Counted from the stretch's first letter, positions 32,585-41,570 are shown. The stretch is DNA of 64,000 nucleotides from Clostridia bacterium (GCA_900767195.1 CAAFYG010000078.1:18341-82340); one strand, 5' to 3'. Notes: generated by a model not told the origin, from the letters alone. A program made the numbers and translations.

Positions 32585-34164
32585 ATCGTTTCTTTCTCCT
32601 TAGGGATATGTGCGCCTGCAGTTTCCGTCTCTTTTGCTTCTTTTGCCTCTTTTGCCTCTTTTTCGCCTGTTACGCCGCCGGAAAGCATTTGTTCGGCATA
32701 CATAAACGTAACGGGAATAATCGTAGCGAAAGCAAAGCCGAGCCAGCCGAGCGTCGTCATCGAAAAGTATACGCATACGCAAAAGAACGCGCTCTTTTTC
32801 GACGTGCGCGCAAACGCCGCGTAAAAGCAAACCAAAAGCGCCGAGCCGGCAAGCCCCACGCTCCCGAGAAGACTGAGCGTAGTGGTATTCGATTCCACGT
32901 ACGAAAGCCCGATGCCGAGAATCGGACGCGCCGCAAAATATTTCAATGCGAAAAACGCGCTTGTAAGCCGCGCTCCCTCCGAAGTGAACGTGGCGTCGTC
33001 GCCTTTCAGCAAACAGAATAAAGAATAACAAAAACTCGACGCCCGCTCATACAGGCGATCGAGATTCCACTTCGTTTTCAACGGCGTAAACCCCACCACG
33101 AGAAACGCCGCCGCCGCCAGAAGCAAAAATCCCCACGTCCAGAAAAATTTCCCTTTCGGCGAAATGTAAAACCAGAAATACATAAACAGCAACAGCACCA
33201 CGTACAGGTATGCGCCGAAAGACGTGGAATAGGCAAGCAGAAATACAACGGCAAAAAAGAAAAGATTGTCCGCAATTACGGCGCACACGCCGGAAGAGTA
33301 CCTTTTATTTTTATCGCCGACGAGCTTTAAAAGCGCGAGAAATCCGAAAAACGAAAAATACGTGGCATAGTGCGACGGCTCTTTATAAAGTCCCTGATAG
33401 CGATCGACAAGCGCAAACGTATGCGGCGTTTCCCCGAAAAATACGTTATAATATCGTTCGGTGAGATTTAAGCCGAAAAATTTTTTCACCACGATTTCGA
33501 AAAAACCGTAAACGACCATCGCGCGGCCGAGCCAAAGCAGTGCGCCCGCTATTTTCATTCTCTCCGCCCGCGCGCCGAATATCTTCGCCGCTACGGAAAA
33601 TGTCGCCACGAGTCTTACCACCACGAACGCCGTTTTAAACATGGCAAAAGACGGCTTCACTTTCACAATTTTCACGTCGATACCCAGCACATACCCGTCG
33701 AAATCCACAATCACCCCCGGCTTATAGGGGCGCGCGGCGCAGGAAAGCACGCCGAGAAAGATCGAAAAAAGCAAAGCGCCGCCCATAATCAGCACTCTTT
33801 TATCGTACTTTTTACGGCACAACAAAATCAGCGAAAGGCAAAAAACAACCATGGACGCCACGAAATCGTATCCTACAAGTTTGTCGTTTACTTTTGCGAA
33901 ATAGCCGAGATTCGTAAACATAAACGTGAAAAGTTCGAAGATAAACGCAAGCTTAAACCACTGCTCGATAAACCGCGCAAAAAAGCTCTCTTCCGCCGAT
34001 TCGCAGGGGGTAGAGGGCGATTCTTCGCATTTTTGCCGCACCGAAACCCGTCCGCGCGCGCGGACGAATAAAGCCGGATATTTCGTTTTGACAAACGCCG
34101 CAACGGGCAGCGCGCAGATCATCGCGCAAAGCACCCACGCGAACGGCGTTAATTGAATACTCAT
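32581..34164 (-). CDS. O-antigen ligase/polymerase-like membrane protein (Wzy)
   Basis: 527 residues, about 10-12 transmembrane helices with a larger extracytoplasmic loop. The motif KEPSHYATYFSFFGFLALL and the late segment ARPILGIGLSYVE are typical of Wzy/WaaL-type proteins. The start at 34164 overlaps the upstream glycosyltransferase stop (ATGA); a second in-frame ATG lies 5 codons before. The cytoplasmic C-terminus contains KEAKEAKEAKE, encoded by a 9-bp tandem repeat (32636-32662) that could vary in copy number. Confidence 0.85.
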   Translation of the reverse strand: MSIQLTPFAWVLCAMICALPVAAFVKTKYPALFVRARGRVSVRQKCEESPSTPCESAEESFFARFIEQWFKLAFIFELFTFMFTNLGYFAKVNDKLVGYDFVASMVVFCLSLILLCRKKYDKRVLIMGGALLFSIFLGVLSCAARPYKPGVIVDFDGYVLGIDVKIVKVKPSFAMFKTAFVVVRLVATFSVAAKIFGARAERMKIAGALLWLGRAMVVYGFFEIVVKKFFGLNLTERYYNVFFGETPHTFALVDRYQGLYKEPSHYATYFSFFGFLALLKLVGDKNKRYSSGVCAVIADNLFFFAVVFLLAYSTSFGAYLYVVLLLFMYFWFYISPKGKFFWTWGFLLLAAAAFLVVGFTPLKTKWNLDRLYERASSFCYSLFCLLKGDDATFTSEGARLTSAFFALKYFAARPILGIGLSYVESNTTTLSLLGSVGLAGSALLVCFYAAFARTSKKSAFFCVCVYFSMTTLGWLGFAFATIIPVTFMYAEQMLSGGVTGEKEAKEAKEAKETETAGAHIPKEKETI

Positions 34165-35198
34165 TTTTCCTCCCGGCAAATTTCTTCTATCTTTTGCTCG
34201 ATACGTTCCGCCGCTTTTTTATAATCGAATTTTTCGAAAATTTCTTCTCTTTTCGTATGTACAACGGGGTCGGCTGAAAGAATTTTTTCTTTCAGATCAA
34301 AAGCGTCGCCCGTTTTGAAAAACGTAACGTCAAACCCGCCGTAAACTTCTTTAAAAACGGGAATATCGCTTACGATCGGTTTCGTGCCGAAATATAACGC
34401 CTCGAAGGGCGGCGAGCCGAACCCTTCGTACACCGAAGGCTGAATCAAAAATTCCGCGCGCGCGATCTCTTCATACACTTCTTTATCCGTAAGCCGGCCC
34501 GTAAACGTCACGCCGTCCGCAAGCAATTCCGATGTGTCCGCGCCCGTTAAAAAGTGGTCCTTTTCGCCCACGATTTTCAAGGAAAATGCGCCTTTCGGCA
34601 ACGTCGAAAACGCCGAAATCAACGTTTTTAACCCCTTATGCGGTTTCACGTTCCCCACGAAAAGCAGCGCGCCTTTCTGTTTTTTTACGCCCGATACGTC
34701 CGCGTTCGTCACGCCCGCCACGCCGTTGTAATTCAAAAAACACTTGCCCGCGTATTTCGGATAATAATGCTCGCACCGCGAAAGGGTAAATCGCGAAACG
34801 CAGGAAACCGCCCGCGATTTTTTCATACACCGCTTCAGCAAAAATTTTTTCACCGCCCGATCCGCCGCGCCGCGCGTAGTCTCTTTCATATCGAGAAAAA
34901 TCAGATCGTGCATCACGGAAAATGCCGGCACTTTCACCGAAAAGGGAATGAGAAAATTCGGGGTGAAAAACGCGTCGCACCCGTTCGCTTCCCGATTGAT
35001 TCTTCTGATCCCGGCAATCGAATACGGATCGTCGCGGTTGTCCGCGATTTTCGCTCTGCCCGCGTATTTTTCAAGCCGCCCGGCATCGCCGATCAGAAGA
35101 TATTCGTGCTTATCGAAAGTCAGATTTTCGGTGATGCCTTCGCACACCCTGCCGATCCCCGATCTGCCGAGATATCTGCAATCCACCGCTATTTTCAT
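34161..35198 (-). CDS. Glycosyltransferase family 4, first gene of polysaccharide cluster
   Basis: 345 residues from the ATG at 35198 (MKIAVDCRYLGRSGIGRVCE). The N-terminus is typical of GT4 enzymes of the mannosyltransferase type; FVGNVKPHKGLKTLISAF and SVYEGFGSPPFEALYFGTKP define the donor-binding domain. Acceptor and sugar unknown. It leads the operon GT4-Wzy-GT4-Wzx behind a clear promoter (35299-35327) and a leader of about 95 nt. No initiating phosphoglycosyltransferase is in the cluster, so priming must be encoded elsewhere. Confidence 0.93.
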   Translation of the reverse strand: MKIAVDCRYLGRSGIGRVCEGITENLTFDKHEYLLIGDAGRLEKYAGRAKIADNRDDPYSIAGIRRINREANGCDAFFTPNFLIPFSVKVPAFSVMHDLIFLDMKETTRGAADRAVKKFLLKRCMKKSRAVSCVSRFTLSRCEHYYPKYAGKCFLNYNGVAGVTNADVSGVKKQKGALLFVGNVKPHKGLKTLISAFSTLPKGAFSLKIVGEKDHFLTGADTSELLADGVTFTGRLTDKEVYEEIARAEFLIQPSVYEGFGSPPFEALYFGTKPIVSDIPVFKEVYGGFDVTFFKTGDAFDLKEKILSADPVVHTKREEIFEKFDYKKAAERIEQKIEEICREEK

Positions 35199-35298
35199 TG
35201 CGTTTCCGTCCGTTGTATATTTTTTACGCGCCCAAAAAAATTCTTCCGGCGCAAAGAAAGCGTAAGCTTCGCCCGCAGCCGATAAAGCCGCTGTTTTT

Positions 35299-35327
35299 AT
35301 TATAGCACTTCGCGGCGGCTTTGGCAA
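35299..35327 (-). promoter_or_regulatory. Promoter of the polysaccharide cluster
   Basis: Minus strand TTGCCA (35327-35322), 17 bp, TATAAT (35304-35299). Confidence 0.8.
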
Positions 35328-35457
35328 GTGTTTTACGCGCTTACGCGGCGTTCTTTCCCGTTCCGGAAATAAAAACCATATAAAAATTCCGGAATTTCGC
35401 GAAAAACGTCGCAAAACTCCGAAAATTTCCGGCGGATAAAAACAAGCCGAACAAACT

Positions 35458-36003
35458 TTATTCGAATTGATTAGCGAGAATATCGGCGGCGAGCCGCGTG
35501 AGCTTTACCGTCTCCGCTTCCGTTTTCGCACCCTCGTTTTTATCGAGAAGCGCCACAATGCCAAGGCAATCCCCGCCCGAAACCACCGGCACGATCACCT
35601 GCGCGGCAAAGTCCGTTTCGCCCGCCGCCACTACGGGCAACATCTCTCCTCCTTCCGCTTTTGCCGCCGCGTAACTTCTGCGTTCTTTCATCAGCTTATC
35701 CATTTCCGGCGAAAGCGTTTTGCCTGAAAATTCGCGTTTTCCCTCGCCGAAAGCGAACAAAACCCCGTCGGTGTCGCACACCACGGCAAGTTTACCGCTT
35801 AACTCGGCAAGCGATTTCGCGGCGGACTCGCTGAATTTTTCGATCGTGGCGATGGGCGAATATTTTTTCAGCATCAACTCGTCGCGGTCGGTGAAAATTT
35901 CCAGCGGATCGCCCTCGCGGATACGCAGCGTGCGCCTGATCTCTTTGGGAATCACCACTCTGCCAAGCTCGTCCATTCTTCTTACGATACCCGTAGCTTT
36001 CAT
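35458..36003 (-). CDS. spoVT: Stage V sporulation protein T, AbrB-family regulator
   Basis: 181 residues. N-terminal AbrB/SpoVT swapped-hairpin DNA-binding domain (MKATGIVRRMDELGRVVIPKEIRRTLRI) and a C-terminal GAF-like domain (about 60-180; VVCDTDGVLFAFGEGKRE, VIVPVVSGGDCLGIVALL). In B. subtilis SpoVT modulates forespore sigma-G genes; its presence suggests a lineage with sporulation ancestry, though AbrB-GAF proteins also persist in non-sporing relatives. Start at 36003 has AAAGGAG. It is the last gene before the polysaccharide cluster on the same strand but separated by 260 bp with its own spacing. Confidence 0.9.
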   Translation of the reverse strand: MKATGIVRRMDELGRVVIPKEIRRTLRIREGDPLEIFTDRDELMLKKYSPIATIEKFSESAAKSLAELSGKLAVVCDTDGVLFAFGEGKREFSGKTLSPEMDKLMKERRSYAAAKAEGGEMLPVVAAGETDFAAQVIVPVVSGGDCLGIVALLDKNEGAKTEAETVKLTRLAADILANQFE

Positions 36004-36096
36004 AAATTTGTCTCCTTTTTCACTAAAAACCGCGTGCATGCGGTTTTGTATCCTTTAACAGTTTGTCCGCACGAGAAAAATTTATGCAAAAATAAT

Positions 36097-36125
36097 AAAA
36101 AAGCTTTTGCCGCGCAAGCAAAAGC
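36097..36125 (-). terminator. Terminator of the XRE gene 36211-36552
   Basis: Minus strand GCTTTTGC, loop TTGCGCG, GCAAAAGC, then TTTTTT. Confidence 0.75.
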
Positions 36126-36210
36126 GATATAAACTCGTCGAATTTCTCTTCGATCTGCTTATTTTTCGTTTTTTTCGTTGTATTTCAAAAAAGCGAGATA
36201 CGAACGCGCG

Positions 36211-36552
36211 TTATAAATCCTGTCGCTCGGCAAGGATCTGCAAATAATCTTTCACGCGCGCTTTATCCTCGGGCGGCAGGCGGCGATACTCCGCCAAAAT
36301 CCGCTTTTCGTCTCCGTTCAGGCGCGCGGGGTTGCCGCCGAAGGCGCGGGGCAAGCCGGGTTTTTCTTCTCTTTCCAGAAGTTCGTCGAGCGTTACGTTG
36401 AAATAATCGGCAATCGCGATCAGCGTTTCGTAGTTTGCCTGCCGCGCGCCTTTTTCATAATTCGCAAGCGTATTCGGATTGATGCCGATTTCCCGCGCCA
36501 GCTCACTTCTTTTCAAGCCGTGTTCAAGCCGCAATTCCTTTAAAATCATCAT
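36211..36552 (-). CDS. XRE-family transcriptional regulator
   Basis: 113 residues: N-terminal Cro/C1 HTH (LKELRLEHGLKRSELAREIG then INPNTLANYEKGARQ), a sensor-less short middle, and a helical C-terminus (DKARVKDYLQILAERQ). Similar in architecture to the regulator at 17307-17633. Divergent from a 71-residue HTH protein; three copies of a TCAAAACGG box lie between them, placed over both promoters, so it probably represses both. Confidence 0.9.
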   Translation of the reverse strand: MMILKELRLEHGLKRSELAREIGINPNTLANYEKGARQANYETLIAIADYFNVTLDELLEREEKPGLPRAFGGNPARLNGDEKRILAEYRRLPPEDKARVKDYLQILAERQDL

Positions 36553-36582
36553 CTTTTTTCCTTGCCTTTTAAATTTTATTCG

Positions 36583-36701
36583 CCCGTTTTGAGCAGTTTT
36601 TCAAAAAAATCATAACAAACGTCTCTGTTTTTTTGCTTATTTCGTTCAAAACGGATTGACAGTTGCGTGTTTTTATGATAAAATTAACTCAAAACGGGTT
36701 G
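36583..36701. promoter_or_regulatory. Divergent control region with TCAAAACGG boxes
   Basis: CTCAAAACGGGTTG (36688-36701), TTCAAAACGGATTG (36645-36658) and the inverted copy CCCGTTTTGAG (36583-36593). The plus-strand promoter TTGACA (36656-36661), 17 bp, TAAAAT (36679-36684) has the second box overlapping its -35 and the first its start site. The inverted copy is in the leader of the XRE gene. This layout suggests a repressor operator set. Confidence 0.65.
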
Positions 36702-36747
36702 TTTTTATATATAAGACACAAAACGAACGAAAAAAAGGAGCATACAA

Positions 36748-36963
36748 ATGAAAGCGCAGAGCAAAAAGCCGGAAATAGTTTTGGAAATGTACTACCGCCT
36801 GAAAAAGGGAATGGGTTTAGATGTCGGCGAAATTTCGCGGGAATTCGGTCTTAGCACGCGCACGTTTTATAGATACGCGCGCCTGATCCGTGCTTTTTTA
36901 GCGCAGCATCGGGAAGAATCGCTGATCAAAGACAGCCAAACGGGAAAATACCGCCTCGCGTAA
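36748..36963 (+). CDS. Small HTH protein
   Basis: 71 residues, ribosome binding site AAGGAG. The middle ISREFGLSTRTFYRYARLIRAF is a helix-turn-helix of the type found at the N-terminus of DeoR/WYL regulators, but there is no effector domain. It is flanked by basic ends (MKAQSKKPEIVLEM ... KDSQTGKYRLA). With the divergent XRE repressor and shared operator boxes it could form a two-regulator switch. A standalone HTH of this size may also act as an excisionase-like or anti-repressor protein; not proven. Confidence 0.75.
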   Translation: MKAQSKKPEIVLEMYYRLKKGMGLDVGEISREFGLSTRTFYRYARLIRAFLAQHREESLIKDSQTGKYRLA

Positions 36964-37005
36964 AAAACGTCGTAGAAATCGCAAAAAAATTATTTTTTTA
37001 TGATT

Positions 37006-37031
37006 TAAGGCTTCCCTTTTGGGAAGCCTTA
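37006..37031. terminator. Bidirectional terminator
   Basis: TAAGGCTTCCC, loop TTTT, GGGAAGCCTTA (11-bp perfect stem) between converging genes. Confidence 0.8.
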
Positions 37032-37050
37032 GCGTACTTTTTCGATCAAC

Positions 37051-37500
37051 TTACAGATACTCTTTGAGTTTTGCCTCGAAACTCTCTTCAAGGGCGATAA
37101 GATCCCGCGTGATCGCCGAAATTTCTTTGTCGTCGTTCTCGGGGCGTTCGCCGTAAGAAGTTTTCAGCGAAGTCAGTCCCGTCACCGTGCCGCGGATCAT
37201 CATGTCCGCGATATGCGAACGCGAATTATCCGTAAGCGTATTCATTTTAATCGAGCCTTTCATCATAGCTTTTTTCACAGAGCCCGGCTCTTTCACTTCG
37301 AGAGCCTTGTCTTTGGCGAGCATCGCGGCGCGCGCGCTGATTTTTTCGTATTCTTCGTGTTGCCGCACGATTTCGTCTTTCAAAGGCTCGTCTTCGATTT
37401 CCGGCAAAATATCCGAAATCGATTCTAAGGCAAGCTGACAATTTCTGTACACTTCGGCAAGCAATTCTTCGCTTTTTTTACGATCTTTTTTTTCGTCCAT
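37051..37500 (-). CDS. Helical hypothetical protein
   Basis: 149 residues, strong ribosome binding site (AAAGGAG). Predicted almost fully helical, with charged heptad-like stretches (KKSEELLAEVYRNCQLALES, EIVRQHEEYEKISARAAML, ISAITRDLIALEESFEAKL) and a Met-rich centre. This resembles a four-helix bundle of the ferritin/DUF2383 kind, but metal-ligand patterns are not evident, so I do not assign a family. Stands alone, divergent from rplU. Confidence 0.7.
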   Translation of the reverse strand: MDEKKDRKKSEELLAEVYRNCQLALESISDILPEIEDEPLKDEIVRQHEEYEKISARAAMLAKDKALEVKEPGSVKKAMMKGSIKMNTLTDNSRSHIADMMIRGTVTGLTSLKTSYGERPENDDKEISAITRDLIALEESFEAKLKEYL

Positions 37501-37621
37501 TTTTTAAATTTCTCCTTTCCCGTATGCGCATATTGCCGCAAAGCACACGCGCTTTTTACAAAAAGTATGCGAAAAAAGAACAAAAAATATACCGTTTTGC
37601 AAAAAAACGGCGCAAAAACGC

Positions 37622-37650
37622 TTGACTTCGCGGCGGCGATATGATATAGT
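37622..37650 (+). promoter_or_regulatory. Promoter of rplU-rpmA
   Basis: TTGACT (37622-37627), 17 bp, TATAGT (37645-37650). The leader of about 120 nt contains AGCC...GGCT followed by a T-tract (about 37660-37682), where L21 leaders of other Firmicutes also carry structure. Confidence 0.7.
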
Positions 37651-37778
37651 ATTTTCCGAGCCGATAGAAACGGGCTTTTTAAGTTTTGATTTTTTTTCGT
37701 TTTTTTGCCTGTCAAGGCGAAAAATCGGCAAAAACAAACGCCTGGAATCTTCGAGACTGGAAAGAGGAGGTAATACAC

Positions 37779-38084
37779 ATGTACGCAATCATCGAGAACG
37801 GCAACAAGCAGTATAAGGTGGCGGAAGGCGATCTGGTAAGCGTTGAAAAGCTGAACGGCGCAGAAGGCGACAAGGTTTCGTTCAAGGCGTTGATGGTTTC
37901 CGACGGCGACGCGATCAAAGCGGGCGCAGAAGCGGAAAACGTGAAGGTGACGGGTACGATCGTGAAGCAAGGCAAAGCGGGAAAAATCATCGTTTTCAAG
38001 TACAAAGCCAAGAAGAACGAGCGTAAAAAGCAAGGTCACAGACAGCCTTTCACGTCGGTAAAGATCGAAAAGATCGAGCTGTAA
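37779..38084 (+). CDS. rplU: 50S ribosomal protein L21
   Basis: 101 residues, start [18 protein letters not shown], with the family C-terminal signature [20 protein letters not shown] and [11 protein letters not shown]. Strong ribosome binding site GAGGAGG. In many Firmicutes rplU-prp-rpmA form an operon; here rpmA follows after only 47 bp and no prp gene lies between. Confidence 0.97.
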   Translation: MYAIIENGNKQYKVAEGDLVSVEKLNGAEGDKVSFKALMVSDGDAIKAGAEAENVKVTGTIVKQGKAGKIIVFKYKAKKNERKKQGHRQPFTSVKIEKIEL

Positions 38085-38131
38085 TTTAAAGCAAACCGAT
38101 GGCACAACACTAATCACAAGGAGAAATAAAA

Positions 38132-38416
38132 ATGATTTTCATCAGTTTATTCGCTCATAAAAAAGGTACGGGCTCTTCGCACAACGGGCGCGACAGCGAG
38201 GCAAAACGTCTCGGCGCGAAACGCAGCGACGGGCAGTCGGTGCTTGCGGGCAACATTCTCGTTCGCCAGAGAGGCACGAAAATTCACCCCGGCACAAACG
38301 TAGGCATCGGCAGCGACGATACGCTGTTTGCCCTTGCCGACGGCGTGGTACGCTTTGAAAAAATGGGCAAAAGCAAAAAAAAGGTGAGCGTTTATCCCGT
38401 AGCGGAACAGGCGTAA
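38132..38416 (+). CDS. rpmA: 50S ribosomal protein L27 with N-terminal extension
   Basis: 94 residues. The mature L27 core starts at [20 protein letters not shown]. It is preceded by MIFISLFA, which parallels the Firmicutes extension MLxLxLQFFA that the cysteine protease Prp removes so that L27 can reach the peptidyl transferase centre. The extension here is shorter and lacks the Gln and one Phe. The prp gene is missing from this operon. The ATG has AAGGAG at the right distance, and no later ATG would give a full L27. Confidence 0.96.
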   Translation: MIFISLFAHKKGTGSSHNGRDSEAKRLGAKRSDGQSVLAGNILVRQRGTKIHPGTNVGIGSDDTLFALADGVVRFEKMGKSKKKVSVYPVAEQA

Positions 38417-38446
38417 CCGAAAACAGACTTCATTTCAAAACAAACC

Positions 38447-38483
38447 ATAAAGAAGCGACTTTTTGTCGCTTCTTTATTTTTTA
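38447..38483 (+). terminator. Terminator of rplU-rpmA
   Basis: ATAAAGAAGCGAC (38447-38459), loop TTTTT, GTCGCTTCTTTAT (38465-38477), then T-tract; 13-bp perfect stem. Confidence 0.9.
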
Positions 38484-38494
38484 TGCTTTTTTGC

Positions 38495-38523
38495 TTGCGT
38501 TTTTTACCGTTTTTTGATATAAT
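38495..38523 (+). promoter_or_regulatory. Promoter of the lipoprotein gene
   Basis: TTGCGT (38495-38500), 17 bp, TATAAT (38518-38523). Confidence 0.75.
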
Positions 38524-38577
38524 ATCACGCGAAAGCAATCTTATTGCTTTACTATCATTTATAAGGAACGAAAAACC

Positions 38578-39102
38578 ATGAAAAAATTTTTAAAAACCTT
38601 TTTGGCGGCATTTATCGCAGTAATCGCGCTGGCGTTTGCCGCCTGCGGCGGAATATTCGAAGGAAACATCGGCATCAGCGACAACGACAAAACAAAAACG
38701 GAAAATGCCGTTCGTTTGCTGTACGAAACGGATGATTCTATCAAAAACGGTTACGAAATGAAGTGCAAAATCCGTGCTGAAAAAAACGCGGATCTTAACA
38801 GAGATTTTATATTTGCCTTATCTTCTTCCGACCCGAATTTTTCGGATTCTTACACGGAATATACGTTATTTATGGCGAGAGGCAGCGATATCGCGGCACT
38901 GAAGAAAGACGACGGTTCGTACGGGGATTTGCAGTTTATCGTTAAATTCGACGACCTTTCGAAATATTTCGAAGAAACTCAGGAAGAAAAAAAGGTTTAT
39001 TTCGTATTACACTCCATAGGAGACGAAAAAAGCATATTTACTTATTCCTCCTCTTCTTACAATTACACTTTCGACGGAAAAAAACTGAAGCTTTCGTGGT
39101 AA
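38578..39102 (+). CDS. Putative secreted lipoprotein
   Basis: 174 residues. N-terminal Lys-rich signal, hydrophobic stretch and lipobox AFAAC with the Cys at about residue 23, so it is expected to be lipid-anchored outside the membrane. The mature part is acidic and polar with a Ser-rich C-terminal segment (TYSSSSYNYTFDGKKLKLSW). It begins with Gly-rich linker residues and contains no catalytic motif I recognise. It is monocistronic, behind its own promoter, between the ribosomal protein and pyrimidine units. Confidence 0.8.
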   Translation: MKKFLKTFLAAFIAVIALAFAACGGIFEGNIGISDNDKTKTENAVRLLYETDDSIKNGYEMKCKIRAEKNADLNRDFIFALSSSDPNFSDSYTEYTLFMARGSDIAALKKDDGSYGDLQFIVKFDDLSKYFEETQEEKKVYFVLHSIGDEKSIFTYSSSSYNYTFDGKKLKLSW

Positions 39103-39220
39103 ATTTTTACAGGAGAAAAAGTTACCGAATCATTTCGTAATCCGGGCGGAAATGCAAAACGTATTTTTTCACAGCGGAAAAAATTTTTTGAAAATTATGT
39201 GAAACCAGGCGTTTATTCGC

Positions 39221-39249
39221 TTGACAAACAAAACGTTATGTAGTATTAT
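39221..39249 (+). promoter_or_regulatory. Promoter of pyrR-uraA
   Basis: TTGACA (39221-39226), 17 bp, TATTAT (39244-39249); TATAAT at 39247 is an alternative -10. Start predicted near 39256. Confidence 0.85.
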
Positions 39250-39282
39250 AATACGCAGAAAAAGGAAAACTACCTCTTTAAT

Positions 39283-39397
39283 CGGGTGCCGAGACGCCCG
39301 CAAGACGTGAACCCCTTTCAAATTGCCGCCCGCTTTGCGCGCCGTCGGATTGAATTGAGATTTTTTAAAACGCGTCTTGATCAAGGCGCGTTTTTTT
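39283..39397 (+). promoter_or_regulatory. PyrR-type attenuator (RNA leader)
   Basis: Three elements can be read. First, the PyrR-binding hairpin CGGGTG (39283-39288), hexaloop CCGAGA, CGCCCG (39295-39300), resembling the CAGAGA-type loop of known PyrR sites. Second, an antiterminator arm CAAGACGTG (39301-39309) that pairs with CGCGTCTTG (39371-39379). Third, a terminator AAAACGCGTCTT (39367-39378), loop GATC, AAGGCGCGTTTT (39383-39394) plus T-tract. The second and third exclude each other, so UMP-bound PyrR stabilising the first hairpin would free the terminator. Confidence 0.85.
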
Positions 39398-39472
39398 CCG
39401 CAAAAATTTCAGCAAAATTTTCCGCACCGATAAAAAACATTCGGCGAGCCGCGATAAAACGGTGAAAAATAA

Positions 39473-40036
<564 letters not shown>

Positions 40037-40094
40037 AAAATCGGCTTTGAAAATTCAAAAGAAAAAATTTTTTAAGTAAAGGAGAGAAAACTTT

Positions 40095-41525
40095 ATGAAA
40101 CTCGTTTACCAGGTGAAAGACAAACCGCCTTTCGGAAAAACGCTTGTGTTCGCGTTGCAGCAACTGCTCGCGATTCTTGCGGCAACGATCGCCGTTCCTG
40201 CAATCGTAGGAAACGGAATGTCTCAATCTGCGGCTTTGTTTGGCGCGGGCGTGGGCACGTTTGTGTACCTGCTTTTCACGAAATTCAGAAGCCCTGTATT
40301 CTTAGGCTCGTCTTTCGCATTTTTAGGCTCGATGGCGGCGGCGTTTGCCGGCGGCGTATCGATGTCGGTGGGATATCTCGGTCTGATCATCGGCGCGGGC
40401 TTTGCGGGACTTGTCTACGTAGTCATCGCCCTGATCGTGAAAAAAGCGGGCGTAAACTGGCTGAACAAACTGATGCCGGCGGTAGTGATCGGCCCTACGG
40501 TAGCGATCATCGGTTTGTCGCTTGCGGGCAACGCGGTAAGCGATATGATGAAAGGCGGCTTGCAGGTGAATAACTCGCCCGTATGCAACACGTACGTAGC
40601 TTTACTTTGCGCGCTCGTAACTCTCTTCACCGTGGTTGCCTGCTCGGTTTACGGCAAGAAAATGGCGAAAATGATTCCGTTCATCATCGGTATCGTAGCC
40701 GGCTATGCGGTTGCGGCGATCTTCACGGGAATCGGCTACGCGGCGAAAGTAGACGCGCTGAAAGTAATCGATTTCACAAAGTTCAAGAATATGCAGTGGT
40801 ATCCCGATTTCGCGTTTATCGAAGCGTTCAAAGGCAATTATGTCTATGGTGCAGGCGGCTCGTTCGGCACTTACCTTCTTACGATTTTCGTAGCGTATGC
40901 GCCCGTAGCGTTCGTGGTTTTTGCGGAACACGTAGCCGATCATAAAAACCTTTCTTCGATTATCGAACACGATCTTCTCACCGATCCTGGTCTTGACAAA
41001 ACGCTTCTCGGCGACGGCATAGGCTCGATCGTAGGCGCGTTCTTCGGCGGTTGCCCCAACACCACGTACGGCGAATCCGTAGGCTGCGTAGCAATTTCCG
41101 GCAACGCTTCGGTGGTAACGATTTTCACAACGGCGATTATGGCGATTGTAATTTCCTTCTTTGCTCCGTTCGTAACCTTCCTGGCTACGATTCCCAACTG
41201 CGTAATGGGCGGCGTTTGCATGACGTTGTACGGCTTCATCGCCGTATCCGGCTTGAAGATGATTCAGAAAGTCGATCTCGAAAACAACAAAAACCTGTTC
41301 GTGGTATCCGTCATTCTTATCGCGGGTATCGGCGGTTTCACGCTGACTTTCGGAAAAGTGACGATCACTTCGATTGCGTGCGCCCTGATTCTCGGTATTC
41401 TCACCAATGTGCTTTGCTCGATCGGCGGCAAAAAAGAAGCGGAAGTCGAAGGCGTAACGGCTGAAGACGCAACGATTGCGGAATCGATGGAAACTTCCGA
41501 AAACGACGAAAACAAAGCGGAATAA
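40095..41525 (+). CDS. uraA: Uracil permease, NCS2 family
   Basis: 476 residues, about 14 membrane helices. Uracil-transporter signatures: FLGSSFAFLGSMAAAF, VVIGPTVAIIGLSLAGN, VFAEHVADHKNLSSII with the substrate-site Glu/His, and GDGIGSIVGAFFGGCPNTTYGESVG. It imports uracil by proton symport. The acidic C-terminal tail (AEVEGVTAEDATIAESMETS) is cytoplasmic. Second gene of the pyrR operon, regulated by its attenuator. Confidence 0.96.
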   Translation: MKLVYQVKDKPPFGKTLVFALQQLLAILAATIAVPAIVGNGMSQSAALFGAGVGTFVYLLFTKFRSPVFLGSSFAFLGSMAAAFAGGVSMSVGYLGLIIGAGFAGLVYVVIALIVKKAGVNWLNKLMPAVVIGPTVAIIGLSLAGNAVSDMMKGGLQVNNSPVCNTYVALLCALVTLFTVVACSVYGKKMAKMIPFIIGIVAGYAVAAIFTGIGYAAKVDALKVIDFTKFKNMQWYPDFAFIEAFKGNYVYGAGGSFGTYLLTIFVAYAPVAFVVFAEHVADHKNLSSIIEHDLLTDPGLDKTLLGDGIGSIVGAFFGGCPNTTYGESVGCVAISGNASVVTIFTTAIMAIVISFFAPFVTFLATIPNCVMGGVCMTLYGFIAVSGLKMIQKVDLENNKNLFVVSVILIAGIGGFTLTFGKVTITSIACALILGILTNVLCSIGGKKEAEVEGVTAEDATIAESMETSENDENKAE

Positions 41526-41540
41526 TTCCGAGAAATAAGT

Positions 41541-41570
41541 AAGGCTATGCCGCGCAGAACTTGCGCGGCA
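41541..41570 (+). repeat. 30-bp hairpin repeat, copy 2
   Basis: AAGGCTATGCCGCGCAGAAC followed by TTGCGCGGCA. Matches the element at 6861-6890 in 26 of 30 positions, with compensating stem changes. Lies 15 bp after uraA. Confidence 0.6.
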
